The translations under genes and the position numbers were made by a program. A stretch of DNA of 64,000 bases from Candidatus Thiodiazotropha sp. CDECU1 (GTDB taxonomy: Bacteria > Pseudomonadota > Gammaproteobacteria > Chromatiales > Chromatiaceae): contig NZ_OY734020.1 of NCBI RefSeq assembly GCF_963455295.1, forward strand, positions 2,790,001-2,854,000, given 5' to 3'. Under the pieces are notes generated by a model that saw only the letters and a program-made list of their open reading frames with translations, ran no database searches and had not been told where the DNA came from. The first letter of the stretch is position 1. Each line of letters starts with the position of its first letter. Positions 52,798 to 63,012 of this stretch are shown one piece after another.

Positions 52798-53874
52798 TTA
52801 CTCTCCATGGGTCTCTTTCAGGCCCAATGCGCCTTCGAGTAAATTACCCTTCAGGTCGACGCCATTGAACAGGGTGTTATGTAAATTCGCCTTACGTAGA
52901 GTACAGCGATACAAACTGGCATCGGTGAAATCGGCAGCATACAGGTTGGCACCCTCGAAATCGGCAAACTCCAGTTGTGCCGAACGAAAACTCGCTTCTT
53001 TTAAATTGGCACCATTGAACCTCACCCGGGAAATATGCGTTTTGGAAAAATCCACTCCAATCAGATTTCCGCTGAGCTCGACGTTCTGCAGTTTTACCCC
53101 TTCAAGTTTCGCACCTTTGAGTTTTGCACCGTGCATTCTCGCCCCCTGGAGGTTGGCGTGCTGCAGGTTCGCATCAACCAACGTCACCTTCTTCAATTCC
53201 GCATCGACGAACAGGGTTCGCCTCAGGTCGGCACCGCTGAGATCGGCTTTAAGCAGTCTGGCCTTGCTGAAATCGACTCCCTGCAGATCGAGACCGGATA
53301 GTTTTGTCTGGCGAAGATCGGCGCCCTTGAAACTGGTGTCGGAGAGATCCTTGGTTTGAGTCAGGTCAAGACCACGCAGGTTGGCATTATCGAGCACCGC
53401 CCCATTCAGGATAACAGCGTCGAGCCGGCTACCCGATAACAGGGCAGAGACAAGATTGGCCCCGCTCAGGTTGGCTGCGGTCAGCACTGCCATTGTCAGA
53501 TTGGCCTCATGCAGATTGGCATTTCTCAGATCCGCCTCACTCAGGTTTGCACGGCTGAACCTGCCCCGAGAGAGATCGAGTCCCTGCATCGATGCACCCT
53601 GCAGATTGGCGCGGGCGAAGCTCGCTCCCCTGAGGCTGGCACCCTCCAGCAGAGCGCCCCTGAGATCGGCCTTGTAGAGCATTGCACGATCGAGTTGCGC
53701 ACCCCGCAGATCGACCCCGCTCAGATCCTGCATCCGCAGATCGGCCTGCCTGAGATCACATTCTTGACAGCTTCTCTTCGAGAGCAGTTGCTGGATCGCC
53801 TGTTCGCTCGCCGGAAGATGGACAGGCAGCAATGTGAGCATTAACCCTGCCAGAGTACCGATGGACTTATTCAA
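52798..53874 (-). CDS. Exported pentapeptide-repeat protein
   Basis: The 358-residue protein has a signal peptide (about 1-23, ending PASE) and then nearly continuous pentapeptide repeats of the A(D/N)LXX type (LRQADLRMQDLSGVDLRGAQ ... ANLRGLDLTQ), giving a right-handed beta-helix with four-sided cross-section. Two Cys (CQEC) lie just after the signal. Cytoplasmic members can shield gyrase, but an exported one more likely has a surface or scaffold role. It converges on the zinc-ribbon gene. Confidence 0.85.
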   Translation of the reverse strand: MNKSIGTLAGLMLTLLPVHLPASEQAIQQLLSKRSCQECDLRQADLRMQDLSGVDLRGAQLDRAMLYKADLRGALLEGASLRGASFARANLQGASMQGLDLSRGRFSRANLSEADLRNANLHEANLTMAVLTAANLSGANLVSALLSGSRLDAVILNGAVLDNANLRGLDLTQTKDLSDTSFKGADLRQTKLSGLDLQGVDFSKARLLKADLSGADLRRTLFVDAELKKVTLVDANLQHANLQGARMHGAKLKGAKLEGVKLQNVELSGNLIGVDFSKTHISRVRFNGANLKEASFRSAQLEFADFEGANLYAADFTDASLYRCTLRKANLHNTLFNGVDLKGNLLEGALGLKETHGE

Positions 53875-54018
53875 CTCCCCCCCTCAATGATCTATTCTGT
53901 CAGGAGACCAGAATACAGATTATTGTTGTTGACTCAACCCTATAACACACTATGACAAGTAGGGTTTGGTTGCCTGTTAGACTGATACCCACACCAGTTT
54001 CATTCGGTGATTATTCCA

Positions 54019-57000
54019 TCAAACGATATCAGACTTCAGCCGTTTGTCACCTTCCAGGGTAAGGTAGCGATTATGGAAACTCTCATCATCGCAGGGACGC
54101 GCGAGATGGAAGCCCTGATAGATATGACAATTATATCTAGTGAGAAATTCGAACACCGCCTGACTCTCGACACCTTCTGCGACCGTTTCCAGGCCGATCT
54201 GTTTGGCCAGGGTAATGATCGCCTCCACCAGGGCGGCGTCATTGGGATCATCAAGAATATCCCGAACGAACGAGCGATCGATCTTGATCTCGTCAATTGG
54301 CAACCGTTTCAGATATGCCAGTGAAGAGTATCCCGTACCGAAGTCATCGATGGAGAAACGTACACCGAGCTGTTTTAGTGTCTCAATCTTTGCAACCGTG
54401 TCATTGAAATCCTCAAGCAGAACACTTTCTGTCATCTCCAGGGTGAGCCAACAGGGATCAGCACCGGTGTTGCCGAGCGCGCGCTCGATCTTATTGATGA
54501 AGTCCGGACGTCTGAACTGCATTGCGCTGACATTGACGGCGATACGTGCGCCTATTGATTGAGCATGACGGGTAATCCAGGCCTTGTATTGGTTGAGCGC
54601 CTGGTGCAGCACCCAGTCTCCCACATCCAGGATCAGGCTGCTCTCCTCCGCCAGGGGGATAAAGTCCGAAGGCATGACCAGTCCACGGGTGGGATGGTTC
54701 CAACGCACCAACGCCTCCATCCCGCAGAGCTGCTTCTCAACATCGAACTGGGCCTGATAGAAGAGCTGAAGTTCATTTCTCTGTATAGCCAGACGCAATT
54801 CGTTCAATGTTTTGAGGCGTTCATCTGCCGCACGCTGCATGCTGGGGAGGAAAAAACGAACCGTATTCCGACCCGATTCCTTGGCCCGATACATAGCGGT
54901 ATCGGCCTGCTTCAAGATATCGTCCGGGGACTCTTCAGCGGTTGGAAATATGGCGATGCCGATACTCGTTGTTATGTGCAGTTCTTGTTCTTGCTCATCC
55001 ACATGATAGGGCTTGCTAATCTCTTGGCGGATCTTATCCGCCAGCACCTGTACTTCACTGGCGGTTTTCTCAAAATCCATATCCAGTTGCGACATAAGTA
55101 TGACGAACTCATCTCCACCAAGGCGAGCGACAGTATCCTCTTCACGAACCACTAAGAGCATGCGCTGCGCGACTTGCCGCAACAGGCCATCACCCGCAGG
55201 ATGCCCCAACGAATCATTGATGTTCTTGAAGTTATCCAGGTCGAAAAACAGCACTGCTGCCTTCTGATGATGGCGCCGGGTGCGCGCCAACACCTTCTGC
55301 AGACTGTCAAGGAACATGCGCCGATTAGGCAGATCGGTCAGGGCATCGTAACTGGCCTGATAGGCGATCAGCTCCGATGCACGACGCTGATCGGTCACAT
55401 CCTCACACATCAGCATGTAACCGGCGAACTCTTGGTTCTCCTGGTAGATTGGAGAGATTCGTGCATCGATATAATGCACGCCGTCGTGACGATCCATATC
55501 CATGGTGAAGCGATACTCCCCATCCTCTCTTGCCTGCTCCAGGCCTAACTCATTGCGGACATTATCCACTCCACGGCCACGGTGAATGTGCAACAGGTTG
55601 ACCCCAATCACCTTCTCTGCCGGCATGCCGAACAGCTTCTCCGCAGTTTGGTTGTAGTATTGAATGCAACCCTTCGGATCCGTTGCAATGATGGCAACAC
55701 GCTCTGAGGAGTGCAGGATCCCGTCAAGATAGGCGGATTGCTGTTTCAACGCCTGCTCGATCTGCTTGATCTCCATGATGTCATGCCAGATGCAGTAGAG
55801 GGCATGCCTGCCGTCAAAGGGAATTCGTGTGAGAGAGACCTCCACCAGTGAGCTGTCGCCGTTCAGGTCGAGGTACTCCCATTCAAAGCGGTGATAACCC
55901 CGATCGTGGGCAAGCTCAATCATCTCGGCGGCTTTTTGTGCCGAACTCTGGCCGTCGGGTTGTTGTTGCGGCGCCATTGCCAGCAGTTTCATGCCGATCA
56001 GCTGGTTTTCGTCATCAAACCCGAGGGTACGGGCGGCCGCCCGGTTTGCCATGCCGATGTTCTCATCGACGATCAACACCATGGGGTCCTCTGACATCTC
56101 GAACAGGCGTCGGTACTTCTCCTCATTCTCCCGCAACAGGGCCTGGGCGCGATGCTGCTCGGTTATATCCTGCAGTGTGCCAATCAGGCGACCGGGCTCC
56201 CCTTTTCTATTCTCAACCAGTCGAACAATCTCCTGCATGACATGCTTACGGCCATCGCACAAGTCGAGATGGTGGATATTCTCGATACTGTTCTCGCTCT
56301 TTTGTACCTGCGCCAGGGTTTTCTCAAGTACCTGATGCATATCCTCATTGTCTTTGTCGTCAAATCCCACCAGGCTGTTCCTTTTATCCTCCAGGCACAT
56401 CTCGTAGAGGTGTAGCAGCCCTTTTGAGCGATGAAACGCCTTTGTCTCCAGGTCCCACTCCCAGCTACCCTGCCTGGCCACTCTTTGCGCTTCATCCAGC
56501 CCCTCCTTGGCTCGCAGGGCGATCTTAGCCTGTTTCCTCAACTTCACTGCATGCTGACGGATCAAACGATTCTTTCGCGTCAGAATGATCAGGAAACTGT
56601 TACCAGAGATCAGCAGTAGTCCTGCCAAGATGTAGAGTGAGGACAATATCACCAGACGATAGTGCTGGTAGAAGGTCTCCGGAGGGTTCAGCAAGGTGGC
56701 CATATCCTGGATCTGGCGTGGAAGACTCATCCCGAGTCTGGCGAGTTCACGGTAGTCAATCAGGTATTCATTCGGACTCACACTAATCGGAGCGGGTAGC
56801 CCCTCACCTCGCAGATAGCGGACCAAGAGTCCTGCAGCGGTGGCCCCTTGACGTTTGCTGGAGGTGACATAACCCCCAAGCACACGGTCCTGGACATAGC
56901 CATCCTCCATACTGATGATCAGGCGATGGCCACTGTCGGCAATGCGGCTGATGGTTTCCCGCAGGGTAAGATTTCTGCCATTTTGTCCCCGGATTTCACC

Positions 57001-57744
57001 CAGGGTGGTGAGAAAGATATCACTGTCGGGATATTGTGATAGGGCGTCGAGAATCTTCTCGATATTCTCACTGGCAATGAAAGCGGTCCGGGTTAAGGAT
57101 AGATGACTCAGCTCTTTGCGGATTTCCCGCTCGATGGCCTGGTAGGTGCGCGAGTTGTCACCTATTACCACCAGATTGCCTGTATGGTGATCCATCTCAA
57201 CAAGCAGCTTGAGGTTCGGCGCTATTTCCTTGCGTTCGATAACTCCCGTGATATTTCGTCCCTGGATACGCTGCAAGGTACTCAAATCATTGACACCGGA
57301 AAAAAACACTGGGGTACCCGGAAACAGGGAAGAGATGTGCTGCATGGTGAAACCGAACGCATCGTCGTCGGTGACATAGATGGCGGTTGGCTGGAACCCA
57401 CGGTACTTCACCTCGAGGTAGTTTGTGTACGCTGCAATATATTCGGAGGTCAGGGTGAGCCGCTTGGTATCGAGATACTCGGTCTCGATCACCAGTTCAC
57501 CAGCATGGTTCTCTTTCAAGACCTGCAGGAATCCGTTGTGCTGACCCTTGGTCCAGGGATACTCTTGGCTGTAGGAGTGGATGATCAGGACACGGGTATT
57601 CTGCCCTCCCTGCACCGGTGACAGGCAGAGCAGCAACGACCACATCAGTAGTAAAGCGGTTTGTCTGTATCGAATCCTCAACATAAGTCCCGTATCGGCT
57701 GGGTCGACCCGTTTCTTGACATGGATATGGGAATAGCTACTCAT
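54019..57744 (-). CDS. Periplasmic-sensing ABC-substrate-like domain, PAS repeats, GGDEF and EAL: c-di-GMP turnover protein
   Basis: The 1241-residue membrane protein has a signal/anchor region and a periplasmic ABC-substrate-binding-type sensor (TRVLIIHSYSQEYPWTKGQ ... VFFSGVNDL). A transmembrane helix follows at about 365-390, then three PAS regions, a GGDEF domain (VARLGGDEFVIL, with an upstream RxxD I-site, REED) and an EAL domain (GMEALVRWNHP; later DDFGTGYSSLAYL). Both catalytic motifs are intact, so it may be bifunctional or act in one direction. A start at Met21 (57684), giving a cleaner signal, is possible. It diverges from mfd. The PilZ receptor at 25 kb is a possible partner. Confidence 0.92.
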   Translation of the reverse strand: MSSYSHIHVKKRVDPADTGLMLRIRYRQTALLLMWSLLLCLSPVQGGQNTRVLIIHSYSQEYPWTKGQHNGFLQVLKENHAGELVIETEYLDTKRLTLTSEYIAAYTNYLEVKYRGFQPTAIYVTDDDAFGFTMQHISSLFPGTPVFFSGVNDLSTLQRIQGRNITGVIERKEIAPNLKLLVEMDHHTGNLVVIGDNSRTYQAIEREIRKELSHLSLTRTAFIASENIEKILDALSQYPDSDIFLTTLGEIRGQNGRNLTLRETISRIADSGHRLIISMEDGYVQDRVLGGYVTSSKRQGATAAGLLVRYLRGEGLPAPISVSPNEYLIDYRELARLGMSLPRQIQDMATLLNPPETFYQHYRLVILSSLYILAGLLLISGNSFLIILTRKNRLIRQHAVKLRKQAKIALRAKEGLDEAQRVARQGSWEWDLETKAFHRSKGLLHLYEMCLEDKRNSLVGFDDKDNEDMHQVLEKTLAQVQKSENSIENIHHLDLCDGRKHVMQEIVRLVENRKGEPGRLIGTLQDITEQHRAQALLRENEEKYRRLFEMSEDPMVLIVDENIGMANRAAARTLGFDDENQLIGMKLLAMAPQQQPDGQSSAQKAAEMIELAHDRGYHRFEWEYLDLNGDSSLVEVSLTRIPFDGRHALYCIWHDIMEIKQIEQALKQQSAYLDGILHSSERVAIIATDPKGCIQYYNQTAEKLFGMPAEKVIGVNLLHIHRGRGVDNVRNELGLEQAREDGEYRFTMDMDRHDGVHYIDARISPIYQENQEFAGYMLMCEDVTDQRRASELIAYQASYDALTDLPNRRMFLDSLQKVLARTRRHHQKAAVLFFDLDNFKNINDSLGHPAGDGLLRQVAQRMLLVVREEDTVARLGGDEFVILMSQLDMDFEKTASEVQVLADKIRQEISKPYHVDEQEQELHITTSIGIAIFPTAEESPDDILKQADTAMYRAKESGRNTVRFFLPSMQRAADERLKTLNELRLAIQRNELQLFYQAQFDVEKQLCGMEALVRWNHPTRGLVMPSDFIPLAEESSLILDVGDWVLHQALNQYKAWITRHAQSIGARIAVNVSAMQFRRPDFINKIERALGNTGADPCWLTLEMTESVLLEDFNDTVAKIETLKQLGVRFSIDDFGTGYSSLAYLKRLPIDEIKIDRSFVRDILDDPNDAALVEAIITLAKQIGLETVAEGVESQAVFEFLTRYNCHIYQGFHLARPCDDESFHNRYLTLEGDKRLKSDIV

Positions 57745-57822
57745 CCCATTAGAGATAGCCGTCCTGTAGTGAGATGTGAGAAAATCGCCTGCTTTTCAAA
57801 TCATCTCATCAAACTTGATTAA

Positions 57823-60800
57823 ATGCCTAGACAACCCGAGCATCTGCTATCTCCATTCAATCCCAAACTGCCTCAGGCAATCGAAGAACGGTTGCAATGG
57901 GGCGGTCTTCACGGATGCAGCGCCGCATTGGCTATCGCCAGCGCAGCCAGCGCCTATGCAGGGCTGCTGCTGGTGGTGACCCATGATATGCAGTCGGCGA
58001 CCCGGCTGGAGCGTGAATTGGGCTTCTTTCTCGATAGTGCTGAAATCCCAGTCGTCAATTTCCCGGATTGGGAGACCCTAGCCTACGATCTCTTCTCCCC
58101 CCTGCCGGAATTAATATCCCAGCGGTTGCTGACCCTCTACCGCTTGCCGCAGATGCAGCGGGGCGTGCTTGTCACCCCCGTCTCCACATTGATGCAGCGC
58201 CTGGCTCCAAGGCATTTTTTGGATGCCCATTGCCTGGTAGTAGAGTGCGGACAGCGCATCGATCTGGATGAAACCCGGCGACACCTTGAGTTCGCCGGCT
58301 ATCAATGCGTCTCTCAAGTCTTCTCCCATGGTGAATTCGCTGTGCGGGGATCCCTGCTCGATATCTTCCCCATGGGCAGTCAACACCCCTATCGCATCGA
58401 TCTGTTCGATGACGAGGTCGATACCATTCGAATCTTCGATCCGGAGAGCCAACGCTCCAACGACAAGCTCTCTCGTATCGAATTGCTCCCTGCCAGGGAG
58501 TTCCCCATGGACGAAGAGGGTATCAACCGGTTTCGTCGCAACTATCGCGCCAGCTTCGAGGGGGATCTGCAGCAGAGCCTGATCTATCAGGATGTCTCCG
58601 ACGGCCGAATATCCAGTGGCCTCGAATACTATCTACCGCTGTTCTTCGAACAGACGCAAACCCTGTTCGACTATCTCCCGCAACAACATATGGTTTTGGA
58701 ACTTGAAGCGGTGAGAGATCATGCCGCAACCTTTTTCACCGATGTGGAGGAGCGCTTTGAAGCGCGTCGTCATAATATTGAGCGTCCGCTGCTGGCACCG
58801 AATCAGCTCTATCTAGGGGCGGATGAACTGGTCTCACAGCTAAAACAGGGTAACTCGATCGCCCTGCGCTATCACAAAGTAGCGACCCGCAGCAAAGGCT
58901 ATGCCGCTGCGGTCAACTTCAATACCCAACTGCCTCCCCCAGTCGCGTTCCAGGCCCGCAGCAAGGACCCCGCCTCTTCCCTGAGGGGCTTTCTCGCGAG
59001 TAAACCGATGCGGGTGTTGTTTATCGCCGAAGGCGCCGGTCGACGGGAGATGTTGCTGGGTACCCTACGGGATCTGCATATCGACCCCAAGGTGGTTGAG
59101 AGCTGGGATGCCTTCATCAACAGCAGTATCAGCATCGGCCTGTGTGTGGCGCCCCTGGAACAGGGATTATGGTTGGAGGAGCAGGGCATCGCCCTGATCG
59201 CCGAGACCCAGCTCTATGGCGAGCGGGTACGCCAGGAGAGGCGGCGGCGCAAGGTCAGCCAGGACCCCGACCAGATTGTGCGCAATCTCACCGAATTGCA
59301 CATGGGCGCCCCGGTGGTGCATGAAGACCACGGAGTGGGTCGCTATCTCGGTCTGCAGACCATCAATGTGGGCGGTATGGAGACCGAGTTTCTCACCCTG
59401 GAATATGCCCGTGGTGACAAACTCTACGTGCCGGTGGCCTCCCTTCACCTGATCAGCCGTTACGCGGGGGCATCGCCGGAGCATGCACCCCTGCACCGCT
59501 TGGGGGGAGACCAGTGGGAAAAAACCAAGCGTAAAGCGGCCAAACAGATTCGTGACGTGGCCGCGGAACTGCTGGAGATCTATGCCCGGCGCGCCGCCCG
59601 TCAGGGAGTGGCCTTTCCCGCACCGGATGACGAGTATCAGGCCTTTGCGGCCTCCTTTGAATTCGAGGAGACACCGGACCAGTTCCAGACCATCGACGCG
59701 GTATTGCAGGATATGGTGTCGAGCCAGCCCATGGACCGGGTGGTGTGCGGTGACGTGGGATTCGGTAAGACCGAAGTCGCCATGCGTGCCGCATTCACGG
59801 CGACCCAGGGCAACAAACAGGTTGCGGTGCTGGTACCGACCACCTTGTTGGCCCAACAACACTATCAAAACTTTGCCGATCGCTTCGCCGACTGGCCGGT
59901 GAAGGTGGAGAGCATCTCCCGTTTCCGTACCGGCAAACAGCAGCAAAAGGTGATCGACGGTTTGCGGGATGGAACCATCGATATTGTTGTCGGCACCCAC
60001 AAACTCCTCTCCCCGGAACTTAAGTTTAAAAACCTGGGATTGGTGATCATCGATGAGGAGCATCGCTTCGGTGTGCGCCATAAGGAGAAACTCAAGGCCC
60101 TGCGCAGCGAGGTGGACCTGCTGACCCTGACCGCCACCCCCATCCCCCGCACCCTCAACATGGCCATGTCGGGGATGCGCGATCTCTCCATCATCGCCAC
60201 CCCGCCGGCCCTGCGACACCCGGTCAAGACCTTTGTCAGCCAATGGAACGACAGCCTCATCATCGAGGCCTGCCAGCGGGAGTTGAAACGCGGTGGTCAG
60301 ATCTATTTCCTGCACAACGAGGTCAGCACCATTGAGAACATGGCTGAACGACTCGAATCCCTGCTTCCCGGCATACGCCTCCAGGTCGCCCATGGTCAGA
60401 TGCGTGAACGTAAGCTGGAAGGGATCATGCGCGATTTCTATCACCAACGCTTCAGCCTGCTGGTCTGCACCACCATCGTAGAGAGCGGCATCGACGTACC
60501 CAGTGCCAACACCATGATCATCAACCGGGCGGATAAATTGGGACTGGCCCAGCTACATCAGATTCGTGGTCGGGTTGGCCGCTCCCACCATCGCGCCTAT
60601 GCCTATCTGCTCACACCCCCGCCCGGGAGTATGACAGCAGACGCGAAGAAACGTCTAGAAGCCATTGAATCTCTTGAAGATCTTGGTGCCGGCTTTACCC
60701 TTTCAACCCATGACCTGGAGATCCGCGGTGCCGGCGAGTTATTGGGGGAAGAGCAGAGTGGTCAGATCCAGGAGATCGGATTTTCACTCTACACCGAACT

Positions 60801-61302
60801 CCTCGATCGGGCGGTTGCAGCCTTGAAGGCCGGCAGACAACCGGAGTTGGACAGACCCCTGGACCATGGCACTGAGATTGAACTCAACATCCCCGCCCTG
60901 TTGCCGGAGGACTATCTTCCCGATGTCCATTCCCGCCTGGTTCTCTACAAGCGCATCGCCAGCGCCAAGGATGAGACCGAGTTGCGGGACCTGCAGGTCG
61001 AGATGATCGACCGCTTTGGTCTGTTGCCGGAAGCGACAAAGAATCTGTTTGAGATTACCGAGCTGAAGTTACGCGCTCACCCACTGGGTATCCGCAAGAT
61101 CGAGGCCGGCCCCAAAGGGGCACGCTTGCTGTTTGATGAGAATCCAAAACTCGATCCCGCCAAGCTGATCGGTCTGATCCAGAGTCGGCCCAGTACATAT
61201 AAGATGGATGGGAGTGATAAACTTCGCTACCAGGCGGACCTGGAGTTGCCCGGCGGGCGAGTCAAAAAAATACACGCCCTGCTGGACAGCCTGATAGACT
61301 GA
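57823..61302 (+). CDS. mfd: Transcription-repair coupling factor
   Basis: Mfd displaces stalled RNA polymerase and recruits UvrA. The 1159 residues match the family. It has an N-terminal UvrB-like region (LLVVTHDMQSATRLERELGFF), an RNA-polymerase-interaction domain (HEDHGVGRYLGL, about 500-560), helicase motifs GDVGFGKTEVAMRAAF, DEEHRFGVRHKE, TATPIPRTLNMAMSG and the C-terminal TRCF domain. The neighbouring csiV gene downstream fits other gammaproteobacteria. Confidence 0.97.
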   Translation: MPRQPEHLLSPFNPKLPQAIEERLQWGGLHGCSAALAIASAASAYAGLLLVVTHDMQSATRLERELGFFLDSAEIPVVNFPDWETLAYDLFSPLPELISQRLLTLYRLPQMQRGVLVTPVSTLMQRLAPRHFLDAHCLVVECGQRIDLDETRRHLEFAGYQCVSQVFSHGEFAVRGSLLDIFPMGSQHPYRIDLFDDEVDTIRIFDPESQRSNDKLSRIELLPAREFPMDEEGINRFRRNYRASFEGDLQQSLIYQDVSDGRISSGLEYYLPLFFEQTQTLFDYLPQQHMVLELEAVRDHAATFFTDVEERFEARRHNIERPLLAPNQLYLGADELVSQLKQGNSIALRYHKVATRSKGYAAAVNFNTQLPPPVAFQARSKDPASSLRGFLASKPMRVLFIAEGAGRREMLLGTLRDLHIDPKVVESWDAFINSSISIGLCVAPLEQGLWLEEQGIALIAETQLYGERVRQERRRRKVSQDPDQIVRNLTELHMGAPVVHEDHGVGRYLGLQTINVGGMETEFLTLEYARGDKLYVPVASLHLISRYAGASPEHAPLHRLGGDQWEKTKRKAAKQIRDVAAELLEIYARRAARQGVAFPAPDDEYQAFAASFEFEETPDQFQTIDAVLQDMVSSQPMDRVVCGDVGFGKTEVAMRAAFTATQGNKQVAVLVPTTLLAQQHYQNFADRFADWPVKVESISRFRTGKQQQKVIDGLRDGTIDIVVGTHKLLSPELKFKNLGLVIIDEEHRFGVRHKEKLKALRSEVDLLTLTATPIPRTLNMAMSGMRDLSIIATPPALRHPVKTFVSQWNDSLIIEACQRELKRGGQIYFLHNEVSTIENMAERLESLLPGIRLQVAHGQMRERKLEGIMRDFYHQRFSLLVCTTIVESGIDVPSANTMIINRADKLGLAQLHQIRGRVGRSHHRAYAYLLTPPPGSMTADAKKRLEAIESLEDLGAGFTLSTHDLEIRGAGELLGEEQSGQIQEIGFSLYTELLDRAVAALKAGRQPELDRPLDHGTEIELNIPALLPEDYLPDVHSRLVLYKRIASAKDETELRDLQVEMIDRFGLLPEATKNLFEITELKLRAHPLGIRKIEAGPKGARLLFDENPKLDPAKLIGLIQSRPSTYKMDGSDKLRYQADLELPGGRVKKIHALLDSLID

Positions 61303-61419
61303 AGCCGTTCTCCGGCTCTCTCAGGGCGACATGCAGAAACCGTTACCAGGACACTCTCCTGTGTCAGCAGAGTTGTATAATGGTGTGATTGACATGAATG
61401 GGTTATCAAGGCTTGGCAG

Positions 61420-62199
61420 ATGAGACAGTTGCGTAAAAAGTTACACACCCTGCTGATAGGCACAATCCTTCTACAACCTTTGCTACTGCAGGCTGAGGCT
61501 GATAACAGGGACAACGCCCCTGTCTGGTATCAATTTGAGGTGCTTATCTTCGAACGCATTGCGCCGGGTGCAGGCTCCACCGAAGGCTGGCCCAATGATC
61601 CGGGCAGACCCCTGTCAAGCGATGCCACCTGGTTCACCAAGGGACAACCCCTGAAGGGTAACAAACCTATCGCCTTCCGTGCCTTGCCCGCTGAGGAGAA
61701 ATCCCTGAGCGGTGCCTGGGGTCAAATGCGTAGATCACGGGATTACCGCCCTCTCTACCATGTTGCATGGCGTCAGCCGGTAAAGAGTCCCGACCAGGCG
61801 AAACAGGTCTTCTTCACACTGTTGCCGGCAAATGGCGCCCAGGCTACGGATTTCAATCTGCCCAAACTCGAGGGCAGCCTGAAATTCAGTGTGAAACGGT
61901 ATCTCCATTTGAATGCGGACATCGCCCTGCACAAACTCGCCAGTGGCAGCGATCCGCAAGCGAGCGGTGATAACTATGGCTTTGCTCCGCGCTATAAGCA
62001 CTATCGCCTGCAGGAGAGCAGACGCATGCGCAGCGGCAAGCTCTATTACATCGACCACCCGGTGCTTGGTATATTGGTTAACGCTGAGCGCTATGAGCCG
62101 CCACAACCGGAACCTGTAGAAACCCCGATACCGGTGCCGACAATCATTCCGCCGACCCAGTCCCAGGGGCAAGTGAAACCCAGTCCTGCAACCCAGTAA
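61420..62199 (+). CDS. CsiV-family periplasmic protein
   Basis: The 259-residue protein has a signal peptide (about 1-27, ending LLQAEA) and the CsiV domain (VWYQFEVLIFERIAPGAGSTEGWPNDPGRPL ... KRYLHLNADIALHK ... MRSGKLYYIDHPVLGILV). The C-terminal tail is Pro-rich (PPQPEPVETPIPVPTIIPPTQ). CsiV is a periplasmic protein linked to peptidoglycan and outer-membrane integrity, and it is often downstream of mfd. The gap to mfd is 117 bases. Confidence 0.85.
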   Translation: MRQLRKKLHTLLIGTILLQPLLLQAEADNRDNAPVWYQFEVLIFERIAPGAGSTEGWPNDPGRPLSSDATWFTKGQPLKGNKPIAFRALPAEEKSLSGAWGQMRRSRDYRPLYHVAWRQPVKSPDQAKQVFFTLLPANGAQATDFNLPKLEGSLKFSVKRYLHLNADIALHKLASGSDPQASGDNYGFAPRYKHYRLQESRRMRSGKLYYIDHPVLGILVNAERYEPPQPEPVETPIPVPTIIPPTQSQGQVKPSPATQ

Positions 62200-62256
62200 C
62201 TGAATGGCTTGTTCCGGTTTTTTCTCCTTCCCACGCTGGCGCAGTGGAACTAAACT

Positions 62257-62372
62257 TAGGGAAGGTCTGATTAATCCGTCATTCCGGCGCATGCCGGAAT
62301 CTATGTGCTTGATTTTCCTGGATCCCGGCATGCGCCGGGATGACGAAAAGAGAGTTAATCAGAGGTTCCTTA
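62257..62372. repeat. Small palindromic element with GGTCTGATTAA-type ends
   Basis: The ends (GGAAGGTCTGATTAA at about 62260-62274 and TTAATCAGAGGTTCC at 62355-62369) are imperfect inverted repeats. Inside are two perfect 8-bp hairpins at 62281-62300 (ATTCCGGC) and 62322-62341 (ATCCCGGC). This is a MITE-like or REP-like arrangement, between csiV and the convergent lipoprotein gene, and could double as a terminator. Confidence 0.65.
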
Positions 62373-62397
62373 GCGTTTAGCTTAGGCAACCCGGGGA

Positions 62398-63012
62398 TCA
62401 CCGCTTCATGGCAAGTATGGTAGCGGCTATTCGCTCTGCCAACTGCCCCACGGCCCGATTGGCGGCGGCAACCCCTGCTTCCACACCATCACCCCGAGCA
62501 GGCTCTTCGATGACCAGCTGCTGCATCTCCAGAAGCTTGTTGTCGGTACGACGAACAAGGGTCCAACGCAGTTGTAACCACACCCTGCCACTCTCACGAT
62601 CGAATCGACTGATCCTTAGCAACACCTCGTAATCAGGTCTTATACTGCCATGCCATGGGTAGGAGATAACCTGCATATCAACGAGCTTTTGTCGCAACTG
62701 ATCGGTAATAACCTGAACGATATTCTCCTGCAGAGAACCTGCCCAATGATCGAAATCATTCAGCGCCAAACGATGGGGTGAGTGGCGCTCCACGATTTGA
62801 GGCCGGTCCAGATAGCTGGCCAAACTGACAGGCCCGATGCCCACCAGCTGTTGCCCAGGCAGGGGTTTCAGGGAGATGGTTTGTGCCTTCTCCAACTGAC
62901 CATCGAGACGATAGAAACGGGTCGGTTGGGACGAGGTCCCGGCACACCCTGTGAACAGCAGAGAGAGACATAGGGCGAACATTAAAGGTCGCACGCAGAC
63001 TATGGATTGCAT
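62398..63012 (-). CDS. PqiC-like ABC-type transport auxiliary lipoprotein
   Basis: The 204-residue protein has a lipoprotein signal with lipobox FTGC (Cys23) and the PqiC/YmbA domain (RFYRLDG ... LVGIGPVSLASYLDRPQIVERHSPHRLALNDFDHWAGSLQENI). Such lipoproteins work with an MCE protein to move lipids between membranes. Its start shares one base with the stop of the upstream MCE gene (TAATG), so the two are translated together. Confidence 0.85.
   Translation of the reverse strand: MQSIVCVRPLMFALCLSLLFTGCAGTSSQPTRFYRLDGQLEKAQTISLKPLPGQQLVGIGPVSLASYLDRPQIVERHSPHRLALNDFDHWAGSLQENIVQVITDQLRQKLVDMQVISYPWHGSIRPDYEVLLRISRFDRESGRVWLQLRWTLVRRTDNKLLEMQQLVIEEPARGDGVEAGVAAANRAVGQLAERIAATILAMKR

Noticed and set aside
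59167-60447. A 426-residue frame opposite mfd
   Set aside because: Shadow of mfd helicase domains; no motif or ribosome site.
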